Part shown: positions 8,976-18,001 of the stretch, piece by piece
Layout: each line of letters starts with the position of its first letter
Numbering within the stretch: position 1 is the stretch's first letter
Origin: Yoonia sp. BS5-3
GTDB taxonomy: Bacteria > Pseudomonadota > Alphaproteobacteria > Rhodobacterales > Rhodobacteraceae
NCBI RefSeq assembly: GCF_038069655.2
Contig: NZ_CP150951.2
Location: 744,001-808,000 of the forward strand
Length of the DNA: 64,000 nt
Direction of reading: 5' to 3'
The notes under the pieces: model-generated
The model's input: the letters and a program-made list of their open reading frames with translations, nothing else
Told to the model about the DNA's origin: nothing
Database searches by the model: none
Program-made: the position numbers and the translations under genes

Positions 8976-10016
8976 TTAGTTCAGGAAATAGTCGGTGAAG
9001 AGCAGGGCCAGTCCAAGAAGAAATAGGGTTTCAAGCACTAGGATGACCATCAACGACGGATGCACCCGCAACACCGATCCAAGATCAGTGCGTAGCCCAA
9101 TGGCCGCAATGGCTGCCACCATCATCCAGCGCGCTGCCTCCGAGACAACACGGATGATCTGTTCGGGGACATCCACAACCGATCTGAGCACGGCCAAAGC
9201 CACAAACAGGATTAGGAACCATGGGAACGGGGATTTCTTGGATTGGCTGTCATGGAACATCAGATGAATGGCCAGCACCAAGACTGGCAACGCGGCCACA
9301 CGCAGCATTTTCACCAGCGTCGCAGTTAGCCCGGCATCATCGCTGACCGAATAGCCTGCGCCGACAACTTGTGCGACGTCGTGGATGGTCGCCCCGATCA
9401 GAAAGCCAGTTTGTAGGTCATCGTAGCCCAGATACTGAAACAAGATCGGGTAGAGCACCATGGCCATGGTCGACAAAACAGTGACCGAGATAACCACCAG
9501 TACCGTGTCCTTTTCGCGATCTTCTCGATCTGGCAGAACTGACGAAAACGCCAGCGCCGCTGAGGCACCGCAAACTGCGACCGCGCCGCCTGACAGGATG
9601 CCAAATGCGACCTTGCGACCGATGGCATATGAGAGCACTAAACCGCAGAGCAAAGTCGCCAAGACCATGCCAAAAACAGCCGCGATAGATGTCCCGCCGA
9701 TGGCCTGGACATCCTCGAAGCCTAGGCGAATGCCCAAAAGGCCCACACCAAGACGTAGCACCGTCTTGGCCGTGAAATTCAGCCCGCCTTCCAAGGCGGG
9801 CACCTCGGCTAAAAAACTCAACGACAGCCCGATAAGCAACGCAAACAACATGGTTGGCGCGCCGTAATGCTCTGACAGGAAGGTGGCCGTTGCCGCCACC
9901 ATCAAGGCAACGGCGACGCCTTTCCAGTGGCTCAATCGCAGGTGCAGTTCCGCCCAACCAAAAAGTTGGTCAAGCTTTCTGCGCGTCAGTTTATTATCCA
10001 AGATCGAACTCTTCAC
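8976..10016 (-). CDS. cuyZ: Putative sulfite exporter, CuyZ / YeiH (UPF0324) family
   Basis: 346 residues with about ten hydrophobic segments. LRLGVGLLGIRLGFEDV, GGAVAVCGASAALAFSSVL and GATIHDVAQVVGAG are hallmarks of the YeiH/UPF0324 family. CuyZ, which neighbours cuyA in other roseobacters and is thought to export the sulfite freed from cysteate, belongs to this family to my knowledge. It is the last gene of the cuyA operon here, overlapping the histidinol-dehydrogenase-like gene by 23 bases. The start is a GTG at 10016 with only a weak ribosome binding site, so it may depend on translational coupling. Sulfite export is inferred from context; the family also has members of unknown substrate. 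Confidence 0.8.
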   Translation of the reverse strand: MKSSILDNKLTRRKLDQLFGWAELHLRLSHWKGVAVALMVAATATFLSEHYGAPTMLFALLIGLSLSFLAEVPALEGGLNFTAKTVLRLGVGLLGIRLGFEDVQAIGGTSIAAVFGMVLATLLCGLVLSYAIGRKVAFGILSGGAVAVCGASAALAFSSVLPDREDREKDTVLVVISVTVLSTMAMVLYPILFQYLGYDDLQTGFLIGATIHDVAQVVGAGYSVSDDAGLTATLVKMLRVAALPVLVLAIHLMFHDSQSKKSPFPWFLILFVALAVLRSVVDVPEQIIRVVSEAARWMMVAAIAAIGLRTDLGSVLRVHPSLMVILVLETLFLLGLALLFTDYFLN

Positions 10017-11292
10017 CGGGAAAGTACTTTTGCAGGCGGTCTACAGCAGTTCGGGCGTGACCTTCCATACCTTCAAGCCGGGAAATGCGGGCTGTCGCCT
10101 CAGCCACCGGCCGCATACCTTGGGCATCTGCGCGCTGCCAGGTGACCGTTTTGATAAACTTGTGCACGGACAAGCCGCCTGTATAGCGCGCAGCTCCGCT
10201 GGTTGGCAGAACATGGTTTGTACCGGCTGATTTGTCACCAAAGGCCACGGTCGTATGTTCGCCTAGAAAAAGCGATCCGTAGTTTTGCAGCGCATTCAGC
10301 CACCAATCCAGATCATCAGCCATCACCTGCAAGTGCTCAGGCGCGTAGGTATCGGACACTTTTCGCATCTCATCCCGGTCAGAGCACAAGATCACCTCAG
10401 CATAATCGCGCCATGAGGCCTCCGCATTGACGCGGTTCAACTGAGGTAGATCTGCGATCAGATTTGGTACGCGGTCCATCACATCTTTGGCCAAGATCTC
10501 ATCATCTGTGATCAGCCAGACAGGCGAGTTATACCCATGCTCGGCCTGACCCACCAAATCGGCGGCCACAAGCGCGGGATCTGCAGTTTTGTCAGCGATG
10601 ATCAGGCTATCGGTTGGACCAGCAAACATATCAATGCCCACCTCGCCAAAAAGGATGCGCTTGGCTTCGGCCACGAACTGATTGCCCGGCCCAACAAGAA
10701 TCGCCGCCTTGGGACATCCAAACAGGCCCTGCGCCATAGCAGCGATGCCCTGGACACCGCCAAGGTTCAGCATCGTATCTGCGCCGCACAGGTTTAGCGT
10801 ATAGAGGATCGCCGGCGGGATACCGACGCCCGGACGAGGAGGAGAGACCGCCGTGATATGTTTCACGCCAGCGACCTTCGCGGTGGTGACGGTCATGATC
10901 GCGCTGGCCAGGTGGCTATACCGGCCACCCGGCACGTAACAGCCTGCAGCCTCAATCGGGATTTGCTTTTGCCCCACCGAAAAGCCGGGAACGACCTCAA
11001 GGGTGCAATCCTGTATGGTCGATAGTTGCTTTTCGGCAAAACGGCGGATGTTGTCGTGGGCGAACTGAATGTCGCGTTTCAACGCCTCAGGCACTTGGGT
11101 TTCCGCTTGCGCAACCTGCTCGGCCGAGACGACGATATCGCCGTCCCATTTGTCAAACTTCAGCGCGAGCTCGCGCACCATGCCTTCACCGCCTGCGTGG
11201 ATATCCTGCAGAAGCTTTTCCACGATTTCGCGCACATCACCCGCATCGCTTTCCGCGGTCCGAAGCGCTTTTTTTAAATAAGTATGAGACAT
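9994..11292 (-). CDS. Histidinol dehydrogenase family enzyme, probable sulfonated (amino)alcohol dehydrogenase (HpsN-like)
   Basis: 432 residues from ATG 11292, homologous to HisD. The usual zinc and catalytic positions appear conserved: LVGQAEHG (Gln, His), YAPEHLQVM (Glu-His), GTNHVLPTSGAARYTGG and, near the end, EGMEGHAR. HisD enzymes oxidise an amino alcohol to the acid in two NAD-dependent steps, and the relative HpsN oxidises 2,3-dihydroxypropane sulfonate to sulfolactate. The position between a racemase, cuyA and a sulfite exporter argues against a role in histidine synthesis and for a C3 sulfonate alcohol. Racemase and cysteate lyase in the same operon suggest an amino alcohol such as cysteinolate; this is inference. 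A hairpin (11317-11333) lies in the 58 bases before it. Confidence 0.8.
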   Translation of the reverse strand: MSHTYLKKALRTAESDAGDVREIVEKLLQDIHAGGEGMVRELALKFDKWDGDIVVSAEQVAQAETQVPEALKRDIQFAHDNIRRFAEKQLSTIQDCTLEVVPGFSVGQKQIPIEAAGCYVPGGRYSHLASAIMTVTTAKVAGVKHITAVSPPRPGVGIPPAILYTLNLCGADTMLNLGGVQGIAAMAQGLFGCPKAAILVGPGNQFVAEAKRILFGEVGIDMFAGPTDSLIIADKTADPALVAADLVGQAEHGYNSPVWLITDDEILAKDVMDRVPNLIADLPQLNRVNAEASWRDYAEVILCSDRDEMRKVSDTYAPEHLQVMADDLDWWLNALQNYGSLFLGEHTTVAFGDKSAGTNHVLPTSGAARYTGGLSVHKFIKTVTWQRADAQGMRPVAEATARISRLEGMEGHARTAVDRLQKYFPGEEFDLG

Positions 11293-11350
11293 AGTCTTGG
11301 CCCCTGTTGTTGGCGTGGGGCTGCATTGGCCCCGGAAATTCTTATCGTGT

Positions 11351-12094
11351 TTAGAAAGATGCGCTTGATGAGCTAGGCACCTGTTCTGGCGGATTGCCCG
11401 AATATATGTTGGCAAAATCCACCAGCTGTTGGGTTAACACGTTCATCGTGTCGATCACCGGCACACTCGCTGTAATCTGATCGCTCAGCAAGGAAAACTC
11501 CGAACATCCGACCAAAATCGCGACAGCTCCGCGCTGAACCAGCGTGTCTGCCGCCTGGTTCAGCAAAGTTTGATGATATGAGGACGGGCCGCTTGCCTTG
11601 ATCTGTTTGATCGCGGCCAACAAGGGGGCATCATCTTCGGGATAGAGTGCCGTCAGCCCATGAGGGGCCAGCACGGATTTGAACAATTCCGTCTTTTGCG
11701 TCGCGGGCGAGGCAAGAATGCCAATCGCGCTGCCTTCGGGCACTTTTGAGGCCACAAAACCGGCGGCAAGCTGCGGCATATTCAAGAACGGAATACCGGT
11801 TGCGGCATCAATATCATCAGCAAAAGCATGAGCGGTATTGCAAGGCATCGCCAAGGCCGCCGCACCTGCCGTCTCAAGCCGCCGGCCCATGGCCACCAGG
11901 GCCGGGGCCGGATCAGCACCGCGCCCTTCGATCAACCATTTGATCCGAGAGGGCACCTGCGGGTTCATGTCGATCAGTAGCGGAATATGATCGGCATCAT
12001 CCGTCGCCGGGATGGCACGTAGCAGACGCTCTTGCAGCAAAATGGTCGCCTGCGGGCCCATGCCGCCCAGAATTCCAATAGCGCAGCGGGTCAT
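11351..12094 (-). CDS. Aspartate/glutamate racemase family protein (possible cysteate racemase)
   Basis: 247 residues starting MTRCAIGILGGMGP. Both catalytic Cys of the family are present: AMPCNTAHA near residue 85 and LVGCSEFSLL near residue 195. These PLP-independent racemases use the pair to invert acidic amino acids. Cysteate is the sulfonate analogue of aspartate, so a cysteate racemase would let D-cysteate enter the L-specific CuyA reaction. The ATG at 12094 overlaps the stop of the aminotransferase gene (ATGA), showing tight translational coupling. The substrate is inferred only from the operon. Confidence 0.8.
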   Translation of the reverse strand: MTRCAIGILGGMGPQATILLQERLLRAIPATDDADHIPLLIDMNPQVPSRIKWLIEGRGADPAPALVAMGRRLETAGAAALAMPCNTAHAFADDIDAATGIPFLNMPQLAAGFVASKVPEGSAIGILASPATQKTELFKSVLAPHGLTALYPEDDAPLLAAIKQIKASGPSSYHQTLLNQAADTLVQRGAVAILVGCSEFSLLSDQITASVPVIDTMNVLTQQLVDFANIYSGNPPEQVPSSSSASF

Positions 12095-13302
12095 GCTGCC
12101 TCTCCTGCGATGGCTTGGGCTTGCAACACCTCGACAAGAATATCTGCGATGAGCAGGCAATCCGCCTCATCAAAGCTCAGCGGGACGCGCATATCGAACA
12201 GTGTCTGGATCACCTCATCGGTTTGCGGCAAGGACTGCGCATCCATGTAACGCCAATGCTTGTGTTGCGAGGTAAAGCCATGCGGCTCGGCATGGCCAAA
12301 CCACTTCACCTCGACACCGCGTGTGGCAAGATCACGGACGACCGCCTGACATTGAGCGGCGGTTTGCCCGGGCAGGCAAAACTGGATCGAACTGCCCACG
12401 CGCATGGCCCCGTCAAGCGCCTTGGGACAATACACATAAGGGGATAGACCCAACAATTTTTCGGCTATCAGCTTAGCACGCTGGTTCCAACCGGCGACCG
12501 CCTCATCCAAGCGCTCAAGCTGGGGACGCAGGATCGCAGCGCGCAAATTATCCATGCGAGCGGACATGTTCGGGCAGTCATATTTTGCGTCGGCAAAATA
12601 CATAGGTCCCGGCATCGCGCCATGCCGGTCATAGTTCATGTAAGACCCCGACATGATAATCGCCTTGGCGGCCAGCGTTGGATCACCCGTGGTCAACAGC
12701 CCGCCTTCGCCTGAATTCATGTGCTTATAGGTCTGGGTGGAAAAGCAGCCGAAGGTGCCAAAATTCCCGCTCTTTTCGCCCTGCCAAGTGGCCCCCATGG
12801 TATGGGCGCAATCCTCAATAACCGTCACATCAGCGGCCTGTACGATCTGCATGATTGCAGTCATATCTGGGATATGGCCGCGCATATGGGATAGCAGCAG
12901 CACCTTAGCGCCAGAGCTTTTTACCTTCTGCTCCAAATCATCCAGATCAATCACCAGATCCCTAGTGATCTCAACCAAAACAGGGGCCGCCCCCACAGCC
13001 CGGATAGCGCCGGGCACCGGGGCAAGGGTAAAGGCGTTGGTCAGAACCGGATCACCAATCGCCACGCCCGCCGCGCGCAAGGCAAGCTGCATCGCCTGCC
13101 CGCCCGACGCAACGGCAAGGCAATAGTCCGCCCCCTGCCAGTTGGCGAATTCCTGTTCCAGACATGCGGTTTCGGACTGCTGCCCATCATCTGTCTGATA
13201 GCGATGTAGCGCTGCTGAGCCCAGCACCCGCTCAGCCGCCCGAAGCGAGGCTTCGGGCAAGGCAGATTGCTGGGTGAACGATCCCGAAAACCGCTTGTGC
13301 AT
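12091..13302 (-). CDS. DegT/DnrJ/EryC1/StrS family PLP-dependent aminotransferase
   Basis: 403 residues. The fold type I PLP enzyme signature is clear: VIEDCAHTMGA (Asp against the pyridine nitrogen) and STQTYKHMNSGEGG, where the Lys of YKHMN should bind PLP. Members usually transaminate keto-sugars, but some act on other substrates. Here the gene lies one base after cuyA and overlaps the racemase gene, so a role in moving the amino group of cysteate, sulfopyruvate or a related sulfonate is plausible. The ATG at 13302 (MHKRFSGSF) is preferred because it follows the cuyA stop directly; an extension to 13365 would run into cuyA. Confidence 0.8.
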   Translation of the reverse strand: MHKRFSGSFTQQSALPEASLRAAERVLGSAALHRYQTDDGQQSETACLEQEFANWQGADYCLAVASGGQAMQLALRAAGVAIGDPVLTNAFTLAPVPGAIRAVGAAPVLVEITRDLVIDLDDLEQKVKSSGAKVLLLSHMRGHIPDMTAIMQIVQAADVTVIEDCAHTMGATWQGEKSGNFGTFGCFSTQTYKHMNSGEGGLLTTGDPTLAAKAIIMSGSYMNYDRHGAMPGPMYFADAKYDCPNMSARMDNLRAAILRPQLERLDEAVAGWNQRAKLIAEKLLGLSPYVYCPKALDGAMRVGSSIQFCLPGQTAAQCQAVVRDLATRGVEVKWFGHAEPHGFTSQHKHWRYMDAQSLPQTDEVIQTLFDMRVPLSFDEADCLLIADILVEVLQAQAIAGEAA

Positions 13303-13303
13303 C

Positions 13304-14326
13304 TTAGGCCGCCGCTTGCCAGCGGCTTGTGTTGTCAAAGGCGGAATCGTAGCCAAACAAGGCAACCGAACCGCCGGTATGCAAGAAGACGACTTTTTCG
13401 TCTTTCTTGAAATGGCCTTTGCGGATCAGATCAATAAAGCCAGCCGCGCCTTTGGCAGAATAAACCGGGTCCAGCAGTATCGCTTCAAGCTCGGCAAACA
13501 TCTTGATCGCCTCTAAGCCGCTTTCGGTCGGAATGCCATAACCTTCGCCCACGTAATCCGTGTTCGCAACAACATCTTCGCGAGAGACAACGCCGGAACA
13601 ACCCAGCTTATCAGCTGTTGCGCAGGCCAGATTAAACACGTTCTCTTCCTGCTTCGGCTTGGGTGCGCGCACGCCAATGCCCAGCAGCGGAATTTGCGCA
13701 TTCGTCGCCTTCAACCCCGCAATCAATCCAGCCTGCGTGCCCGCGCTACCAGTCGCATGCACGATATGGTCAACTTTCAAACCACGCTCATTAAACTGGT
13801 TCAGCATCTCAAAGGCACAATTGACATAGCCCAGCGCACCGGTGGCGTTAGAGCCACCGCCAGGGATGGTGTACACCTTCTTGCCCGTGGCACGCACGCG
13901 ATCTGCAACCTTTTCCATCTCCGCGTTCATATCCAAACCGCCGGCAAATTTTTCGGTCGTTGCGCCATGCAAATGATCAAGCAGCACGTTGCCGTTATTG
14001 TTGTAATTGGAATTGTTCGAACCGGTACGATCTTCCAACAGGATGTGACATCCCATCCCCATCTTGGCCGCAAAAGCCGCTGTTTGGCGGGCATGGTTGG
14101 ACTGGGTCGCACCTTGGGTCATGACCATATCCGCGCCTTGCAGCTCGGCCTCAGCCATCAAAAACTCAAGCTTACGGGTCTTGTTGCCGCCGGTGGACAT
14201 GCCTGTGCAATCATCGCGCTTGATCCAAATCTCAGGGCCACCGAGTTCGGCGGTTAGTCGGTCCAAACGTTCTAGCGGAGTGGGAAGATGGGCCAAGAAT
14301 TTTCGGGGGTAGCGGGCGAGATGCAT
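13304..14326 (-). CDS. cuyA: L-cysteate sulfo-lyase
   Basis: 340 residues starting [17 protein letters not shown]. The family motif [20 protein letters not shown] carries the PLP-binding Lys, and [18 protein letters not shown] is the usual second block of the D-cysteine desulfhydrase/ACC deaminase fold. It closely resembles CuyA of Ruegeria pomeroyi as I remember it, which splits L-cysteate into pyruvate, ammonium and sulfite in the cytosol. It is the first gene of a five-gene minus-strand operon ending in the exporter. GGAG lies 6 bases before the ATG at 14326. Its promoter should be in the 394 bases upstream. Confidence 0.9.
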   Translation of the reverse strand: MHLARYPRKFLAHLPTPLERLDRLTAELGGPEIWIKRDDCTGMSTGGNKTRKLEFLMAEAELQGADMVMTQGATQSNHARQTAAFAAKMGMGCHILLEDRTGSNNSNYNNNGNVLLDHLHGATTEKFAGGLDMNAEMEKVADRVRATGKKVYTIPGGGSNATGALGYVNCAFEMLNQFNERGLKVDHIVHATGSAGTQAGLIAGLKATNAQIPLLGIGVRAPKPKQEENVFNLACATADKLGCSGVVSREDVVANTDYVGEGYGIPTESGLEAIKMFAELEAILLDPVYSAKGAAGFIDLIRKGHFKKDEKVVFLHTGGSVALFGYDSAFDNTSRWQAAA

Positions 14327-14720
14327 GAGAAACTCCAAATTGCTTAAATCGTTTTTTTCTCAACGACCAAGCCCCGTCAAATTCTATTTTCTCATGACAA
14401 GTTTACAGTGTTGCAACTTACCCAACCTAAAGAGGTTTAACGATGCTGCTCCCGTCTTGCAGTGAACGAGTAACGATCCGCGTTCTTTGAGCAGTGGCAA
14501 ATTGGCAGTGAAGCGGCGGCGCATTCATGTCATCAAAGCGGCGATCTAGAACGCATCTACCAACCCAAACCTAAAAAATCGGTAGAAGACGGTCGTTCTG
14601 AGCATTGGACTTGCATTTTCCGACAAAAAAAGTCAGATAAAATTCGATGATCCAGTCCAGCCCGTATTACTCATGCATCGCCAGACACCAAAGGCACATT
14701 GTCTACAGGAGTATATGAAC
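14327..14720. other. Intergenic region between divergent cuyA and iron-related genes
   Basis: 394 bases without a convincing gene. It must hold the promoter of the cuyA operon (minus) and of the 169-residue protein gene (plus). AT-rich runs lie near 14340-14420 and 14570-14660. AGGAG at 14707-14711 is the ribosome binding site of the plus-strand gene. I could not assign an operator with confidence. Confidence 0.5.
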
Positions 14721-15230
14721 ATGGGGTCAACACAGGCAAAGCCTTGCTGCAGGTGTCCGTCAGACAAAGAAATCTGGCGCAGTGAAGCAGATCTGGACTT
14801 TTGCGAAGAGACACTTTTAACGCTGGCACGGCTCTATTTCGAAAGTTTTGCCCGGCCTGAATCCACGTGCTGGATCAACAGCCTGATGCTCGCGCAGGCA
14901 CATTTCGGCCCGGATGCGGGGCCTGTTATTGGCGTCCGATTGTTGAATGCGTTGCAAGCGATGCGTTTTGCCAGACATTCGATCTTTTCCTTCAACTCTG
15001 TCGAATGTCCGACCTGCAGTGCGGTCTTGACCGAACATGAACGGCGCTTGATGGCTGTCATCAAGGCGACGCGAACGGGACAGAGCGGCAAAGCCCAAAC
15101 CGAGTTGATGATGCTGTGCGAGGGAGCCGATATTACCAATCCAATGATTGCATTTTGCGATCTGGCCGCAGCATTGGCTGAAGAAGAAAGTCAATGGCAA
15201 GGAGATGCCCATGAAACAGCTCTTTTCTAA
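14721..15230 (+). CDS. Conserved-looking hypothetical protein, Cys-rich ends
   Basis: 169 residues, not recognised. The protein is soluble and mainly helical, with a CCRC cluster close to the N-terminus and a CPTC pair near residue 100, which could bind a metal or form disulfides. The ATG at 14721 sits 9 bases after AGGAG, a better spacing than the in-frame ATG at 14715 or 14673. The gene overlaps the next small gene by 20 bases and precedes a siderophore-interacting reductase on the same strand, so a link to iron is possible. That link is inferred from position only. Confidence 0.65.
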   Translation: MGSTQAKPCCRCPSDKEIWRSEADLDFCEETLLTLARLYFESFARPESTCWINSLMLAQAHFGPDAGPVIGVRLLNALQAMRFARHSIFSFNSVECPTCSAVLTEHERRLMAVIKATRTGQSGKAQTELMMLCEGADITNPMIAFCDLAAALAEEESQWQGDAHETALF

Positions 15231-15423
15231 TCTGCTGGCCGTGGACGCCATGTCTCGCGTCACCGGTGTCGGCCTGAACCCGAGGTTGCGGAAGGCGCTG
15301 GAAGCAGAGCTGCATTTTCCGGCCAAATCATCGGGACCTACACAAGATGTACCTGCGGACACGTTGCCCGATGATGTCACCCGGTTGCCCGTTTCTTCTG
15401 CACCCGACCGCAAACAAGCATAG
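15211..15423 (+). CDS. Small hypothetical protein
   Basis: 70 residues starting MKQLFSNLLAVDAMSRVTG. AGGAG lies 7 bases before the ATG at 15211, and the gene overlaps the end of the preceding gene, which supports real translation. The first 40 residues look helical and slightly basic; the rest is Pro- and Asp-rich. There is no clear signal peptide or membrane segment. The siderophore-interacting protein starts 83 bases downstream. Function unknown. Confidence 0.55.
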   Translation: MKQLFSNLLAVDAMSRVTGVGLNPRLRKALEAELHFPAKSSGPTQDVPADTLPDDVTRLPVSSAPDRKQA

Positions 15424-15505
15424 GGATTTTCGTATATCTAGCCGGATAGACGATGTGTTCGAAAAGCCTTTAATTGAAGCCAAACTATCTGAAAGAGACC
15501 CTGCA

Positions 15506-16297
15506 ATGGCAACACCACCCAAAAAACCGCTTCGTCCGCTTGATGTGATCGCCCGGCGCCATGTCACGCCGAACATGATCCGTGTCACCTTAGCCGCTGA
15601 GTGGGTCAAAGAGTTGCCTGCAGGCATTGAAGGTGCCCATTGCAAGATATTTCTTCCAAGCATTGATCAGTCAAAAACCGATTTCCTGCAACAGTTGAGC
15701 GAAGGCCCCCGACCGACGGTGCGAACCTATACGATCCGATATATCCGTCCAGCTGTCGGCGAAATGGATGTCGACTTTGTCGATCATGGCGATGCCGGAC
15801 CCGCCTCAGCCTGGGCGCGCAAATGTATGCCCGGCGACGTCTGCGGTTTTGCCGGACCTGGTCCAATCAAGTTGAAAACCTATTTCGCTGATTTCTACGT
15901 CGTTGCGGCGGACATGTCTGCCCTGCCCGTTGCTGCCGCCACGCTTGAAGCCATGCCGAAAGATGCAAAAGGGATCGCGTTCCTAGAGGTGACGGGCGCG
16001 GAAGACCGACAAGATGTTAACAATCCGGATGGGGTTGAGCTGCATTGGCTGATCCATCCTGATCCTCACCAACCGGCCACGCAATCGATCAAACTCATTG
16101 AAGCGCTGCCCAAATTTGAAGGCAGTGTGCAAACGTGTATCGCAGGCGAAAGCGGCATGATCAAAGCGCTTCGCACAGAAATCCTGTCGAGACGCGGCAT
16201 CCCAAAGGAGAACGCCTATATCTCGGGCTATTGGAAAATCGGCCTTGTCGAGGATGAACATCAGGAAGTGAAACGTGCTGAAGCGGCGACCGCCTAA
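15506..16297 (+). CDS. Siderophore-interacting protein (ViuB/YqjH-type ferric-siderophore reductase)
   Basis: 263 residues. RTYTIRYI near residue 75 is the FAD-binding RxYT motif, and GPASAWARKCMPGDVCGFAGPG and the later GYWKIG segment are typical of the family. These FAD/NAD(P)H-dependent cytosolic enzymes reduce ferric siderophores to release iron. The ATG at 15506 (MATPPKKPLRPLD) is chosen for homology; upstream in-frame sequence overlaps the previous gene. It converges with the FecBCD-type operon, so import and iron release are encoded side by side. Confidence 0.85.
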   Translation: MATPPKKPLRPLDVIARRHVTPNMIRVTLAAEWVKELPAGIEGAHCKIFLPSIDQSKTDFLQQLSEGPRPTVRTYTIRYIRPAVGEMDVDFVDHGDAGPASAWARKCMPGDVCGFAGPGPIKLKTYFADFYVVAADMSALPVAAATLEAMPKDAKGIAFLEVTGAEDRQDVNNPDGVELHWLIHPDPHQPATQSIKLIEALPKFEGSVQTCIAGESGMIKALRTEILSRRGIPKENAYISGYWKIGLVEDEHQEVKRAEAATA

Positions 16298-16439
16298 ACC
16301 TCATCATAACCAAACAGAACGCAGCAAACCCGCTGCGCATTTGTGGATGAGGCAAGATATGACGCAGCAGATTTCTGGACTGGTATGCCTCTCATCCGTC
16401 GTGGCGTCTTAGTGTCCGATGGTTAGACGGATTTGTGCG

Positions 16440-17231
16440 CTACAGCGCCTTCTCGAACACCAGTGAATAGCGGTTTTCAGCGCTTTGTCGCAGCCGTTCG
16501 GCCATCGGCCAGGTCTGCATGCCTTTGCTGTAGATGGGACGTAGATCAAGCTCTTCTTGAAACGCGAACCCACAGCTTTGCATATCTTCGATCAGCCGTT
16601 CTTTGGTCAGGCCGCCCTTGTAATACAGACGTTCGCGAATGGCTGCGTTGGCCTCTGCGTCGATGTTGACGCCGTCCGATGAAGGCTTCAGCAAATTGGC
16701 CAGCCGCTTTTTCAAACGGTGCCAGGTCGAAAACGGTAGAGAAAAATTGTGATCGTTGATCAGCATCCGCCCGCCCGGTTTCAGGACGCGGTGCCATTCG
16801 CAATAGGCATCAAGCGGATTTGTTAGGGTCCAGGTCAGATGCCGCGTTATGGCGAAATCGACACTTTCATCAGGCACACCTTTGAGATCTTCCGCATCAC
16901 ATAAAACAGGGGACCAATTTTGACCCGTCAACTTTTCGCGTGCCTTGCCCAGCATGGTTTCTGAAAAATCGAGGCCTGAAACCTCTGCGCCCAAACGGCA
17001 TAGCACGCGGCTGATCTCGCCGGTCCCGCAGGCGATATCAAGGGCGCGTTTGCCCTGCAGATCGCCCGTATCCCCGACGCCCGCGGCACGGCGGATCAGT
17101 GTTTGCCACTCGGGCAGACCATAGCGTTCCTCAATCAGATGCGAAGGGCTTTCGTCGAAATTCTCGGCCCGTGCTGACCAATAGGCGCGAATTTCTTCTT
17201 TGAGATCAAAGTTCATACCGCGTTCCATCAT
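16440..17231 (-). CDS. Class I SAM-dependent methyltransferase
   Basis: About 263 residues. The SAM-binding motif I is ALDIACGTGEISRVL near residue 65, with DFSETMLGKAREKL following. LKPGGRMLINDHNF is the typical post-motif segment of UbiE-like methyltransferases. The start ATG at 17231 overlaps the stop of the ABC ATPase gene; the next ATG is at 17228. It is the last gene of the ABC operon, so it may modify a siderophore or another metal chelator, but the substrate cannot be read from the sequence. Confidence 0.8.
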   Translation of the reverse strand: MMERGMNFDLKEEIRAYWSARAENFDESPSHLIEERYGLPEWQTLIRRAAGVGDTGDLQGKRALDIACGTGEISRVLCRLGAEVSGLDFSETMLGKAREKLTGQNWSPVLCDAEDLKGVPDESVDFAITRHLTWTLTNPLDAYCEWHRVLKPGGRMLINDHNFSLPFSTWHRLKKRLANLLKPSSDGVNIDAEANAAIRERLYYKGGLTKERLIEDMQSCGFAFQEELDLRPIYSKGMQTWPMAERLRQSAENRYSLVFEKAL

Positions 17232-18001
17232 GCCGGCAGCCGCGCATCAACATAGAGCGCGCCGCGTTTCGTACGTTCAAGATCGGTCTCAACCCTGTAA
17301 GTCTCGCCAATTTCCGGCAAGGCGAGAATGCGATCTGGAGGGCCATCAGCAAGGATCACACCTTCGCGCAGCAGAACCAACCGGTCGCAGAATTTTGCGG
17401 CCAGGTTCAGATCATGCAGCGCGGCCATTACAACCGGTTTTTTCTTACCCATTTCGCTCCGTACCGATGTCAGGATCGACAATTGGTGATGCAAATCAAG
17501 CGCGCTTGTCGGTTCATCCAGCAGAACAACCTCGGGCGCACGGACGATCGTTTGCGCCACAGCGACCATCTGCGCCTGCCCGCCACTTAAATCAGCAATC
17601 CCCCGGTTCGCCAAATGAGCCAGCCCCAAAGCATTCAGCGTGTCGGACACGCGGTCAAGATTGTCCTTTTCCACACGCCAGCCGGTGGTCTGCTTGAGCG
17701 CAAGAAGCACGCTTTCAAACACGCTCAGCAACGCATTGCACCCATAGGCCTGCGGCATATAGGCGATCCGGCGGGCACGATCCCGGCGGCGCAGCCATGT
17801 GACATCATCCGCACCAATCAAGATCTTCCCCGCGCTTGGCGTGATCAGCCCCGCAAGCGTTTTGAAAAAGGTCGATTTGCCAGAGGCATTCGGCCCGATC
17901 AGCCCGACGAAGGAACCCCCTTCGATGTCAGGGACCGACAAGTCCTTGAGCACATTGATTTTACCATAACCGGCTTTGATGTTCTCGATACTCAGTGTCA
18001 T
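17228..18001 (-). CDS. Iron-siderophore/cobalamin-type ABC transporter ATP-binding protein (FecE/FepC family)
   Basis: 257 residues. Walker A is GPNASGKST, the signature is LSGGQAQ, and Walker B with the catalytic Glu is VVLLDEPTSALD. The H-loop is seen in AALHDLNLAAKFCDRLVLL, which is typical of FecE-like ATPases. It energises the permease encoded immediately upstream, whose stop it overlaps by four bases. It completes a one-permease, one-ATPase, one-binding-protein importer. Confidence 0.9.
   Translation of the reverse strand: MTLSIENIKAGYGKINVLKDLSVPDIEGGSFVGLIGPNASGKSTFFKTLAGLITPSAGKILIGADDVTWLRRRDRARRIAYMPQAYGCNALLSVFESVLLALKQTTGWRVEKDNLDRVSDTLNALGLAHLANRGIADLSGGQAQMVAVAQTIVRAPEVVLLDEPTSALDLHHQLSILTSVRSEMGKKKPVVMAALHDLNLAAKFCDRLVLLREGVILADGPPDRILALPEIGETYRVETDLERTKRGALYVDARLPA

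Noticed and set aside
9994..11292. True histidinol dehydrogenase of histidine synthesis
   Set aside because: No other his genes nearby; the operon contains cysteate lyase, racemase and sulfite exporter, so a sulfonate role is more likely.
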